Below are positions 13,465 through 20,987 of a stretch of DNA of 64,000 bases, one piece after another. A model generated the notes under the pieces. That model ran no database searches. It was not told the origin of the DNA and saw nothing but the letters and a program-made list of their open reading frames with translations. The stretch is from Ectopseudomonas toyotomiensis (GTDB lineage Bacteria > Pseudomonadota > Gammaproteobacteria > Pseudomonadales > Pseudomonadaceae), in contig NZ_FOXK01000007.1 in the NCBI RefSeq assembly GCF_900115695.1, positions 62,001 to 126,000 of the forward strand, read 5' to 3'. Each line of letters begins with the position of its first letter. Position 1 is the stretch's first letter. The translations under genes were made by a program, and so were the position numbers.

Positions 13465-13983
13465 ATGCAAAAAACCAAGCTCTTGCTGACCAGCCTGTCG
13501 CTGACCGGGCTCTTCGCACTCGCCGGTTGTTCATTCCCCGGGGTTTACAAGATCGACATTCAACAGGGCAATGTCGTGACACAGGACATGATAGACCAGC
13601 TACGCCCGGGAATGACCCGACGCCAAGTGCGGTTTATCATGGGCAACCCGTTGATCACCGACACCTTCCATGCCGATCGCTGGGATTATCTGTACAGCAT
13701 CCAGCCTGGCGGCGGTCAGCGCCTGCAGGAACGCGTCAGCCTGGTATTCGACGGCAGCGACCAACTGGTTGGCCTGGCCGGCGACTTCATGCCCGGCGTC
13801 AGCCGTGACCAGGCAATCATGGGCGAAGGTAGCGACACCGACAGTGCGCAGCCGCAAGCCAAACCACAGGACGAAACCCCGCCGGCGCCAGGCTCGTTGC
13901 TCGAGCAGATTCAGCGTGAGGTGGATCAGGTCGAAACCGTCCCGGTTCCGACTCCCGAGCCGCTGGACACCGATCCGCAGTAA
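13465..13983 (+). CDS. omlA: Outer membrane protein assembly lipoprotein BamE/OmlA
   Basis: A 172-residue lipoprotein. A signal peptide ends in the lipobox LAGC (cysteine near residue 22), followed by the SmpA/OmlA domain with [19 protein letters not shown] and the [13 protein letters not shown] segment. BamE stabilises the BAM complex that inserts outer-membrane barrels. The C-terminal 60 residues are Pro/Gln/Asp-rich and low complexity, longer than in the E. coli protein, as in other Pseudomonas OmlA. Followed at once by an intrinsic terminator. Confidence 0.95.
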   Translation: MQKTKLLLTSLSLTGLFALAGCSFPGVYKIDIQQGNVVTQDMIDQLRPGMTRRQVRFIMGNPLITDTFHADRWDYLYSIQPGGGQRLQERVSLVFDGSDQLVGLAGDFMPGVSRDQAIMGEGSDTDSAQPQAKPQDETPPAPGSLLEQIQREVDQVETVPVPTPEPLDTDPQ

Positions 13984-13994
13984 CACGCGGACAC

Positions 13995-14025
13995 GAAAAA
14001 GCCCGGAGCGAATCCGGGCTTTTTC
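13995..14025. terminator. Intrinsic terminator after omlA
   Basis: Perfect 13 bp stem GAAAAAGCCCGGA/TCCGGGCTTTTTC with a 5 nt loop, 12 bp after the omlA stop; it can also end the opposing rnfH transcript. Confidence 0.9.
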
Positions 14026-14052
14026 ATATCTGCCGCCTTACGAGCTGACGGG

Positions 14053-14373
14053 TCAGCTCGACTCCTCGCCTTCTTCCCTGGCCTTGGCTTTGGCCGCACG
14101 CTGCTTGCGCACTTCCTTCGGATCGGCGATCAGCGGTCGATAGATCTCGACGCGCTCCCCCTCCTCCAGCACTCGCTCTTCCGGCTTGCCTACCGCCTTG
14201 CCAAAGATGCCCAGCGGCGCCTGGCTCAGATCCAGCTCCGGAAAGAACTGCTGCATACCAGAACGCAGCGCGGCCTCGCGCACCGTGGTACCGGTCGGTA
14301 CGGACAGACGCAGGAGCTTCTGCCGTTCGGCAAGGGCATAGACCACTTCGATGGCGATACTGGGCTTATCCAT
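14053..14373 (-). CDS. rnfH: RnfH family ubiquitin-like protein
   Basis: A 106-residue member of the RnfH family (UPF0125), a beta-grasp fold of unclear molecular role. Recognisable parts are IAIEVVYALAERQKLLRLSV at the start, then GIFGKAVGKPEERVLEEGER and VEIYRPLIADPKEVRKQRA, followed by a charged tail. I start it at the ATG 14373, which lies inside the end of ratA (8 bp overlap); the open frame extends upstream to 14538 but only in the ratA shadow. The ratA-rnfH pairing is conserved in gammaproteobacteria and may be translationally coupled. Confidence 0.92.
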   Translation of the reverse strand: MDKPSIAIEVVYALAERQKLLRLSVPTGTTVREAALRSGMQQFFPELDLSQAPLGIFGKAVGKPEERVLEEGERVEIYRPLIADPKEVRKQRAAKAKAREEGEESS

Positions 14374-14800
14374 ATAGCTGCTTGGCTCGCTGGCAGAAGG
14401 CGTCGACCATGGTATTGGCCGCCTGATTGAACAGCGGGCCCAGCGTGGCACGCACCAGCGGCCCAGCATAGTCGAAGGTAAGGTCCAGGCTGATCTTGCA
14501 GGCCTTGTCGCCCAGCGCCTTGAACTCCCAGACGCCATGGAGACTGGTAAAAGGCCCTTCCTGCAGGTTCATCTCGATACGCTGTCCAGGCTGCAAGACA
14601 TTACGCGTGACGAAGCGCTGGCCGATACTGCCTTTGGCCACCTCGAGGCTGGCCAGCATATGCGTCTCGCTGACCTCCAACACCTCACTGGCGCGGCACC
14701 AAGGCAGAAACTGTGGGTAACCGGCCACGTCGTTGACGAGATCAAACAGTGCCTGCGCCGGGTACGGCAACAGCGCCGAACGCTGGATTCGAGTAGCCAT
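14366..14800 (-). CDS. ratA: RatA-type SRPBCC (START/CoQ10-binding) protein
   Basis: A 144-residue START-like (SRPBCC) protein. The sequence IQRSALLPYPAQALFDLVND, GYPQFLPWCRASEVLE and LDLTFDYAGPLVRATLGPLF is typical of the family, which includes E. coli RatA (reported to block 70S formation) and the mitochondrial CoQ-binding protein Coq10. Which role applies in Pseudomonas cannot be read from sequence. It follows the transporter gene start region in the opposite order: upstream of rnfH with 8 bp overlap, and directly abutting the stop of the downstream-lying NSS gene (1 bp). Confidence 0.93.
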   Translation of the reverse strand: MATRIQRSALLPYPAQALFDLVNDVAGYPQFLPWCRASEVLEVSETHMLASLEVAKGSIGQRFVTRNVLQPGQRIEMNLQEGPFTSLHGVWEFKALGDKACKISLDLTFDYAGPLVRATLGPLFNQAANTMVDAFCQRAKQLYG

Positions 14801-16204
14801 TTACTTGCTCAGCTCCGCAATGAACACGATCAGCACGCCGATTGGCGCCACTACGCGAATCAGCCAGAGGGCCAGATTGAACAGCAGCGGGCTTCTGATG
14901 GACAACTCTTCACGCACAGCATCACGGCTCAGCACCCAACCAGCAAACATGGCGAAAGACAGACCGCCCAGCGGCAGCAGGATACGGCTGGTGAGGTAGT
15001 CGATGCTGTCGAAGAAGGTCTTGCCGCCCTCGGCACCCCACTGCAACAGATGGAAACCGTCCTCGGCGAAGACGAAGAACTTGGCCTCGGCCCACAGGTT
15101 GAACGACAGCACCGTGCCCATCCCCACCAGCCAGCACAGCAGCGCCAGCGCGGCGGTTACCTGCGCACGGCTGCGCCCGGTTTTTTCGACGAAGTAGGCC
15201 ACGGCCGGCTCCAGCATGGAGATCGACGAACTCCATGCGGCAACAGCCACCAGCACGAAGAAGATCAACCCCATCACCTGACCGAAAGCGATATTGCCGA
15301 AGGCGATCGGCAGGGTGACGAACATCAGCCCCGGGCCACCGCCCGGCTCCAGGCCGGCGGCAAAGACGATGGGGAACAATGCCAGACCCGCCGTCAGCGC
15401 CACCAGGGTATCGAGCAGACCGACGGTCAGCACCGTGGCGCCGATCGAGGCCTTCTTCGGCATGTAAGCGCCGTAGACCATGATCGAGCCCACGCCCACG
15501 CTCAGGGTAAAGAAGGCGTGGCCCATGGCTGCCAGAATGCCGTCCTGCACCTTGCTCGGATCGAAATGGAAGAGGAAGTCGAAACCTTCGCGAAAATGCC
15601 CGGTGGTGAAGCTATAACCCAGCAGCACCAGCAACAACACGAACAGCAGCGGCATCATGATGCGCAGGCTGCGCTCCAATCCCGCTACCACGCCCTTGGC
15701 GATGACGAACGCGGTGACCAGCATGAACAGGCTGTGCCACAGGGTCAGTCGCCACGGATCGGAGGTCAGACCGCCAAACGCCGCACCTGCCCCATCGGCG
15801 CTGATGCCGGTGAAGTCGCCACGGCCCATACCGATGATGTAATCCAGCGACCAACCGGCTACCACGCTGTAGAAGGACAGGATCAGTAGCGCAGCGACCA
15901 TCCCCATCAGCGCAGCCAGCGACCAGTGCTTCGAGGCTCCGGCTTCGATCGCCAGGCTCTTCATCGCATTGACCGGACTCTGCCGGCCGCGGCGGCCGAT
16001 CAGGGTTTCCGCCAGCATGATCGGCACACCCACCAGGGCGATGCAGAACAGGTACATAACGACGAACGCACCGCCGCCGTAGACCCCGGTCATATAGGGG
16101 AATTTCCAGATATTGCCGAGCCCGACAGCCGAGCCGGTCGCCGCCAGAATGAACACCCAGCGACTGGCCCAGGCACCATGAATCGAAACTTTGTCGCTCG
16201 CCAT
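14801..16204 (-). CDS. Sodium-dependent transporter, NSS (SNF) family
   Basis: A 467-residue polytopic membrane protein of the neurotransmitter:sodium symporter family. The signature GSAVGLGNIWKFPYMTG in the first helix, with the unwound sodium/substrate-binding region, and GGGAFVVMYLFCIALVGVP in helix 2 are clear; about eleven to twelve membrane segments follow. Bacterial members usually move amino acids with sodium; the substrate here is not predictable. I choose the ATG at 16204 (MASDKVSIHGAW); the frame reaches 16294 but that part overlaps the smpB promoter. Its stop is adjacent to the ratA start, so NSS-ratA-rnfH may form one transcript. Confidence 0.9.
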   Translation of the reverse strand: MASDKVSIHGAWASRWVFILAATGSAVGLGNIWKFPYMTGVYGGGAFVVMYLFCIALVGVPIMLAETLIGRRGRQSPVNAMKSLAIEAGASKHWSLAALMGMVAALLILSFYSVVAGWSLDYIIGMGRGDFTGISADGAGAAFGGLTSDPWRLTLWHSLFMLVTAFVIAKGVVAGLERSLRIMMPLLFVLLLVLLGYSFTTGHFREGFDFLFHFDPSKVQDGILAAMGHAFFTLSVGVGSIMVYGAYMPKKASIGATVLTVGLLDTLVALTAGLALFPIVFAAGLEPGGGPGLMFVTLPIAFGNIAFGQVMGLIFFVLVAVAAWSSSISMLEPAVAYFVEKTGRSRAQVTAALALLCWLVGMGTVLSFNLWAEAKFFVFAEDGFHLLQWGAEGGKTFFDSIDYLTSRILLPLGGLSFAMFAGWVLSRDAVREELSIRSPLLFNLALWLIRVVAPIGVLIVFIAELSK

Positions 16205-16316
16205 TGCGGCCAAGACCCCATACTGCGGGAAAAAAGATCGCGCATTGTCGGAGATTCGCGGCATGGGCTCAAGTTTGGCCCGGTAAAGCCCCATGGCGCA
16301 GGCGCGGACGACTCCC

Positions 16317-16322
16317 TATAAT
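16317..16322 (+). promoter_or_regulatory. Consensus -10 box (TATAAT) of smpB
   Basis: A perfect TATAAT ends only 9 nt before the smpB ATG. No good -35 hexamer is visible at 17 bp. Initiation at the usual distance would give a transcript starting about 2-3 nt before the start codon. Confidence 0.6.
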
Positions 16323-16331
16323 GCGCGCCCT

Positions 16332-16814
16332 ATGGCTAAGCAAAAGAAACATCCTCAAGGCACCATCGCGCTGAACAAAAAGGCGCTGCATGACTATTTC
16401 ATCGAACACAAGTTCGAGGCCGGCCTGGTGCTGTCCGGCTGGGAAGTGAAGAGCCTGCGTGCCGGCAAGGCACAGTTGGTCGACAGCTACGTGCTGCTCA
16501 AGGACGATGAAGCCTGGCTGATGGGCTGCCACATCACGCCCCTGAAAACCGCCAGCACCCACGTCATCGCCGACCCGACCCGCACGCGCAAGCTGCTGCT
16601 GAACAAGCGCGAGCTGGAAAAGCTGTTCGGCTCCGTACAGCAGAAGGGCTACACCGCCGTGGCGCTGTCGCTGTACTGGAAGCAGCATCTGGTCAAATGC
16701 GAAATTGCCCTGGCCAAGGGCAAGAAGGACTTCGACAAGCGCCACACCGAGAAGGAACGTGACGCCGACCGCGAGGTTCAGCGCGCCATGCGCAGCAAGG
16801 GCAAGGAAGACTAA
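16332..16814 (+). CDS. smpB: SsrA-binding protein SmpB
   Basis: A 160-residue tmRNA-binding protein needed for trans-translation, the release of stalled ribosomes. Typical parts: [37 protein letters not shown], and the basic C-terminal tail [20 protein letters not shown] that enters the ribosomal A site. The ATG at 16332 is chosen by homology; there is no Shine-Dalgarno sequence ahead of it, consistent with a leaderless message. The tmRNA gene is not in this window. Confidence 0.96.
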   Translation: MAKQKKHPQGTIALNKKALHDYFIEHKFEAGLVLSGWEVKSLRAGKAQLVDSYVLLKDDEAWLMGCHITPLKTASTHVIADPTRTRKLLLNKRELEKLFGSVQQKGYTAVALSLYWKQHLVKCEIALAKGKKDFDKRHTEKERDADREVQRAMRSKGKED

Positions 16815-16842
16815 GAGCGGCGACAGGCTGCAGGCAAAGTTG

Positions 16843-16985
16843 GCGTAGAGCGGACCGGGACACCCGCCGCTCGTAGCGCCAGCGAACAGTTCGCCAGGCC
16901 ATGCCCAGCTTGGCACTACAACCTACGCCCAATACTCCCAACGGCGTACTGCTTCCGAGCGGCCAGCGCCCCGGTAAGCCCTACG
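16843..16985. repeat. Diverged intergenic repeat, copy A
   Basis: This non-coding stretch after smpB shares ordered blocks with 22730-22872: GCCATGCC, TGGCA-ACAAC, CGGCGTACTGCTTC and CCCTACG. The two are degenerate copies of a Pseudomonas intergenic element with inverted ends (GTAGGGC/GCCCTAC in copy B). No gene or clear terminator seen. Confidence 0.5.
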
Positions 16986-17003
16986 CGCAGCTTGCCGCTC
17001 GCT

Positions 17004-17771
17004 TTATATCCCCAAGCGCCTCTGCGCGCGCGCCACGCGCTGGGCTTCCAGCTGCACTTCCGAAAGGACTTCCTGCACATAGTCGATGTGCTGATTGGAG
17101 AGCTCGCGGGCGTCTTCCGCGCGACCTTCGATGATCGCCTGGTACAGCGCGCGGTGCTGTCCGATCAGCATGTCGCGGGTCTCTTCGCGCTGGGCATACA
17201 TGCCACCGATGTTGGTCACCACGTTGCGCTTGAGCAGGTCGAACAAGCCACGAATAGTGTGCAGCAGAACAGCGTTGTGGCTGGCCTCGGCAATCGCCAG
17301 GTGAAAACGCGCATCGGCCGCCCCCTCCTCGGCTCGGGTCACCTTGCCGACTCGCGCGTAGCAATCCTGCAAGGCTTCGAACGCTTCGGTGAGACGCTGG
17401 CGGTCGATATCGGTGGCGCGCCTGGCCGCGTAGTAGGCGCAGGAGCCTTCCAGCGTATGACGGAACTCCAGCAGATCGCGCTGGGCGTCTTCCTTGTGCT
17501 CGAGCAGTTGCAACAGCGGGTCGCTGAAGGTCGAGCCGAGTGATTCGGCGACATAGTTACCGCCACCCTGGCGACTGACCAGCAGCCCCTTGGCCACCAG
17601 TTTCTGGATCGCTTCACGCAGGGACGGACGAGACACACCGAACTGCTCGGCCAGCGCACGTTCTGCAGGCAGCCTCTCCCCGGCACGCAAGGTGCCCTCG
17701 AGAATCATGGTTTCCAGTTGCGCGACGATGTCATCGGAGAGACGACGCTGCCGCACCTGACCTACTTCCAT
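17004..17771 (-). CDS. lldR: Lactate-responsive GntR/FadR-family regulator LldR
   Basis: A 255-residue repressor of lactate utilisation genes. The N-terminal winged helix (VRQRRLSDDIVAQLETMILE, then GERLPAERALAEQFGVSRPS) precedes a FCD ligand-binding domain (about 90-235) with histidines in RFHLAIAEASHN and IGQHRALYQAI that bind metal in this family. The ATG at 17771 has GGAG 9 nt upstream and matches known LldR N-termini; the frame extends to 17855 without support. It is divergent from the lldP-lldD-dld operon whose control region holds a matching palindromic operator. Confidence 0.93.
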   Translation of the reverse strand: MEVGQVRQRRLSDDIVAQLETMILEGTLRAGERLPAERALAEQFGVSRPSLREAIQKLVAKGLLVSRQGGGNYVAESLGSTFSDPLLQLLEHKEDAQRDLLEFRHTLEGSCAYYAARRATDIDRQRLTEAFEALQDCYARVGKVTRAEEGAADARFHLAIAEASHNAVLLHTIRGLFDLLKRNVVTNIGGMYAQREETRDMLIGQHRALYQAIIEGRAEDARELSNQHIDYVQEVLSEVQLEAQRVARAQRRLGI

Positions 17772-17883
17772 TACCCGCGTCTCCATTGGTTTGACCAGGC
17801 CGAAGGCCTCAGAAGACAAGCCTATAGCGCCCCTCTTCGCTGAACAAGCAAGCACTCTACGACCAAAGTCTTAGCATCTCGAT

Positions 17884-17912
17884 TTGACAGCCTATTGGGC
17901 AACTTTTAACCT
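17884..17912 (+). promoter_or_regulatory. Sigma70 promoter of the lld operon
   Basis: TTGACA (17884-17889), 17 nt spacer, TAACCT (17907-17912). Initiation near 17919 would place the LldR operator about 10 nt downstream of the start. Confidence 0.6.
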
Positions 17913-17928
17913 GAGCCCGCTACTTTGT

Positions 17929-17947
17929 AAATTGGTATTACCAATTT
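17929..17947. promoter_or_regulatory. LldR operator
   Basis: AAATTGGTATTACCAATTT is palindromic except for its central base. The AATTGGT-N3-ACCAATT form is the type of site bound by FadR-subfamily GntR regulators including LldR. Its position between divergent lldR and lldP supports the call. Confidence 0.85.
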
Positions 17948-17982
17948 AACCAACAAGAACAACAAACCATCGAGGTCACGCC

Positions 17983-18060
17983 ATGACAGCCCTAAGCGCT
18001 GCAAGCCTGTTCGATCACGCCTCATCCCTGCCGCGCCAGCTGCGCGCTCGTGTGGAGTAA
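17983..18060 (+). CDS. Possible 25-residue leader peptide upstream of lldP
   Basis: A short open frame (MTALSAASLFDHASS...RARVE) begins 36 bp after the LldR operator, with GAGGT 6 nt before its ATG. Its last codons and stop (GTG GAG TAA) contain the GGAG ribosome-binding site of lldP, whose ATG is 6 nt further on. This geometry suggests translational coupling. I recognise no homologue; it could also be a chance frame. Confidence 0.45.
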   Translation: MTALSAASLFDHASSLPRQLRARVE

Positions 18061-18066
18061 GACCCA

Positions 18067-19761
18067 ATGTCCAACGGAATTCTCGCCCTGCTGGCGTTCT
18101 CGCCGATTCTGCTTGCTGCCGTTCTGCTGATCGGTCTGCGCTGGCCGGCCAAACACGCCATGCCTCTGGTTTACCTGGTAACTGCCACCGTCGGCCTGTT
18201 CGCCTGGGACATGACCTTCAACCGCGTCCTGGCCTCCACCCTGCAAGGCTTGCTGATCACCCTTGGCCTGCTGTGGATCATTTTCGGCGCCATCCTGCTG
18301 CTCAACACCCTCAAGCACTCCGGTGGCATCACCGCCATTCGTGCCGGCTTCACCACCATCAGCCCTGACCGCCGCATCCAGGCGATCATCATCGCCTGGT
18401 TGTTCGGCTGCTTCATCGAGGGCGCATCGGGCTTCGGTACGCCGGCCGCCATCGCGGCTCCGCTGCTTGTCGCCATCGGTTTTCCGGCCATGGCCGCGGT
18501 GTTGATGGGCATGCTGGTACAAAGCACGCCGGTATCCTTCGGCGCCGTCGGTACACCGATCATCGTCGGCCTCAATACCGGCCTGGATACCGCCACCATC
18601 GGTGCACAGCTGGTCGAACAGGGCTCGTCCTGGGCGCAGTTCCTGCAACTGATCACCAGTGAAGTAGCGATCATTCATGCCACCGTTGGCGTGGTCATGC
18701 CGGTCATCATGGCGATGATGCTGACGCGCTTCTTCGGTCAGGAGAAAAGCTGGAAAGCTGGCCTGGAGGTCATGCCGTTCGCGATTTTCGCCGGTCTGGC
18801 CTTCGTTGTGCCGTACGTTTTCACCGGCGTCTTCCTCGGCCCCGAATTCCCGTCGCTGCTGGGCGGCCTGATCGGCCTGGCCATCGTCACCAGTGCCGCA
18901 CGCTTTGGCTTCCTGGTACCGAAGAAGACCTGGGACTTCGCCCCGGCGGACAAATGGCCGAGCGAGTGGCTGGGCACCGTCGAGATGAAACTGGACGAAC
19001 TGACCGCCAAACCGATGAGCGCACTGCGCGCCTGGCTGCCCTATGTGTTGGTCGGTGCGCTGCTGGTGGTCAGCCGCGTATTCCCGGAAGTGGGCAACGC
19101 GCTGAAGGCGGTGGTGGTGAATTTCCCCGACCTGCTCGGCGAAGCGGGCGTCAGCGCCAACTTCCAGCCGCTGTATCTGCCGGGCGGCATTCTGGTTGCC
19201 GTGGTCCTGGCCACCTTCTTCCTGCATGGCATGAAGGTACGTGACCTGGGCAAGGCTGTGAAAGAGTCGTCCAGCGTGTTGCTCAGCGCCGGCTTCGTGT
19301 TGCTGTTCACCGTGCCGATGGTGCGCATTCTGATCAACTCCGGGGTCAACGGCGCCGAGCTGGCCAGCATGCCGATCCTCATGGCGCGCTGGGTGGCCGA
19401 CAGTGTTGGCGGCATCTACCCGCTGTTGGCCCCAAGCATCGGGGCTCTGGGTGCCTTCATCGCCGGCTCCAACACCGTCAGCAACATGATGTTCAGCCAG
19501 TTCCAGTTCGGCGTGGCCAGCAGCCTGGGCATCTCCAGCGCGCTGATTGTCGCGGTACAGGCCGTGGGCGCAGCCGCCGGCAACATGGTGGCGATCCATA
19601 ACGTGGTCGCAGCTTCGGCTACCGTTGGCCTGCTAGGCCGCGAAGGCAGTACCCTGCGCAAGACCATCTGGCCGACGCTGTACTACCTGCTTTTCACCGG
19701 CATCATCGCGATGATCGCGATCTATGTGCTGGGTGTCAGTGATCCGCTGATGCCCCGTTGA
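18067..19761 (+). CDS. lldP: L-lactate permease
   Basis: A 564-residue inner-membrane lactate:proton symporter of the LctP family, with about twelve to thirteen hydrophobic helices. The family motifs GASGFGTPAAIAAPLL and STPVSFGAVGTPIIVGL are near residues 120-165, and FIAGSNTVSNMMFSQFQFG is near 475. It brings L- or D-lactate in for oxidation by the two dehydrogenases encoded next. First main gene of the operon; its ribosome-binding site overlaps the stop of a possible leader peptide. Confidence 0.97.
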   Translation: MSNGILALLAFSPILLAAVLLIGLRWPAKHAMPLVYLVTATVGLFAWDMTFNRVLASTLQGLLITLGLLWIIFGAILLLNTLKHSGGITAIRAGFTTISPDRRIQAIIIAWLFGCFIEGASGFGTPAAIAAPLLVAIGFPAMAAVLMGMLVQSTPVSFGAVGTPIIVGLNTGLDTATIGAQLVEQGSSWAQFLQLITSEVAIIHATVGVVMPVIMAMMLTRFFGQEKSWKAGLEVMPFAIFAGLAFVVPYVFTGVFLGPEFPSLLGGLIGLAIVTSAARFGFLVPKKTWDFAPADKWPSEWLGTVEMKLDELTAKPMSALRAWLPYVLVGALLVVSRVFPEVGNALKAVVVNFPDLLGEAGVSANFQPLYLPGGILVAVVLATFFLHGMKVRDLGKAVKESSSVLLSAGFVLLFTVPMVRILINSGVNGAELASMPILMARWVADSVGGIYPLLAPSIGALGAFIAGSNTVSNMMFSQFQFGVASSLGISSALIVAVQAVGAAAGNMVAIHNVVAASATVGLLGREGSTLRKTIWPTLYYLLFTGIIAMIAIYVLGVSDPLMPR

Positions 19762-19777
19762 TCGACTGGTAGTGCCC

Positions 19778-19800
19778 GCCCCGACATCGTCGGGGCATTT
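19778..19800 (+). other. Hairpin between lldP and lldD
   Basis: An 8 bp perfect stem GCCCCGAC/GTCGGGGC with a 3 nt loop, followed by ATTT, 17 bp after the lldP stop. It could be a weak terminator or an mRNA-stability element that sets unequal expression of permease and dehydrogenases. Confidence 0.45.
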
Positions 19801-19843
19801 GCCGTAAGGCTACGCTTCCCCTTTTCAGCAACAGGATGAGCCC

Positions 19844-20983
19844 ATGATCATTTCTGCCTCGACCGACTATCGCGCTGCCGCGCAACGCAAGCTGCCGCCG
19901 TTCCTGTTCCACTACGCCGATGGCGGTGCCTACGCCGAGCACACCCTGCGCCGCAATGTCGCTGATCTGTCGGACATCGAACTGCGCCAGCGCGTGTTGA
20001 AGAACATGTCCGAACTGGACCTGTCCACCGAGCTGTTCGGCGAGAAGATGTCGATGCCGGTCGGCCTGGCGCCGGTCGGCCTGACTGGCATGTTCGCCCG
20101 TCGCGGCGAGGTGCAGGCAGCCAAGGCGGCAGCGGCCAAGGGCATTCCCTTCACCCTGTCCACCGTGTCGGTGTGCCCGATCGAGGAAGTGGCGCCAGCC
20201 ATCGACCGGCCGATGTGGTTTCAGCTCTACGTGCTGAAAGATCGCGGTTTCATGAAGAACGCACTGGAGCGCGCCAAGGCCGCTGGCTGCTCGACCCTGG
20301 TGTTCACCGTCGACATGCCCGTGCCCGGCGCACGCTACCGTGACGCCCACTCCGGCATGAGCGGCCCGAACGCGACGCTGCGCCGCATGCTGCAGGCCAT
20401 GACTCACCCGCAGTGGGCCTGGGACGTCGGCCTAATGGGCAAGCCGCATGATCTGGGTAACATCTCAGCGTACCGCGGCAACCCCACCGGCCTGGCGGAC
20501 TATATCGGCTGGCTGGGCGCCAACTTCGACCCATCGATCTCCTGGAAGGATCTGGAATGGATCCGCGACTTCTGGGACGGCCCGATGGTGATCAAGGGCA
20601 TCCTCGACCCGGAGGACGCCCGTGATGCGGTGACCTTCGGCGCCGACGGCATCATCGTCTCCAACCACGGTGGTCGTCAGCTCGACGGCGTGCTGTCCAG
20701 CGCCCGCGCGCTGCCGGCCATTGCCGACGCGGTCAAGGGCGAGCTGAAGATCCTCGCCGACTCCGGCATCCGCACCGGCCTCGACGTAGTACGCATGCTC
20801 GCCCTTGGCGCCGACACCGTGCTACTGGGCCGCGCCTTCCTCTATGCCCTGGCCGCAGCCGGTGGTGCTGGCGTGAGCAATCTGCTCGACCTGATCGAGA
20901 AGGAAATGCGCGTGGCCATGGTGCTGACCGGCGCCAAGTCCATCGCCGAAATCACTCCGGATCTGCTGGTAAAGGAGCGTTGA
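19844..20983 (+). CDS. lldD: L-lactate dehydrogenase (FMN, quinone-linked)
   Basis: A 379-residue member of the FMN-dependent alpha-hydroxyacid dehydrogenase family that oxidises L-lactate to pyruvate and passes electrons to the quinone pool at the inner membrane. Signature: [10 protein letters not shown] with the active-site histidine (about residue 275); [17 protein letters not shown] near the N-terminus supplies the active-site tyrosine; [15 protein letters not shown] and [19 protein letters not shown] bind FMN. Ribosome-binding site AGGATGAG precedes the ATG. Four bases separate it from dld. Confidence 0.97.
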   Translation: MIISASTDYRAAAQRKLPPFLFHYADGGAYAEHTLRRNVADLSDIELRQRVLKNMSELDLSTELFGEKMSMPVGLAPVGLTGMFARRGEVQAAKAAAAKGIPFTLSTVSVCPIEEVAPAIDRPMWFQLYVLKDRGFMKNALERAKAAGCSTLVFTVDMPVPGARYRDAHSGMSGPNATLRRMLQAMTHPQWAWDVGLMGKPHDLGNISAYRGNPTGLADYIGWLGANFDPSISWKDLEWIRDFWDGPMVIKGILDPEDARDAVTFGADGIIVSNHGGRQLDGVLSSARALPAIADAVKGELKILADSGIRTGLDVVRMLALGADTVLLGRAFLYALAAAGGAGVSNLLDLIEKEMRVAMVLTGAKSIAEITPDLLVKER

Positions 20984-20987
20984 GCCA

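Noticed and set aside
14537..15889. A 450-codon plus-strand frame opposite the sodium transporter
   Set aside because: Typical antisense of a hydrophobic protein (Gln/His-rich); no supporting signals.
18022..19599. A 525-codon minus-strand frame opposite lldP
   Set aside because: Very His/Gln/Gly-rich antisense translation of a membrane protein; no start signals.
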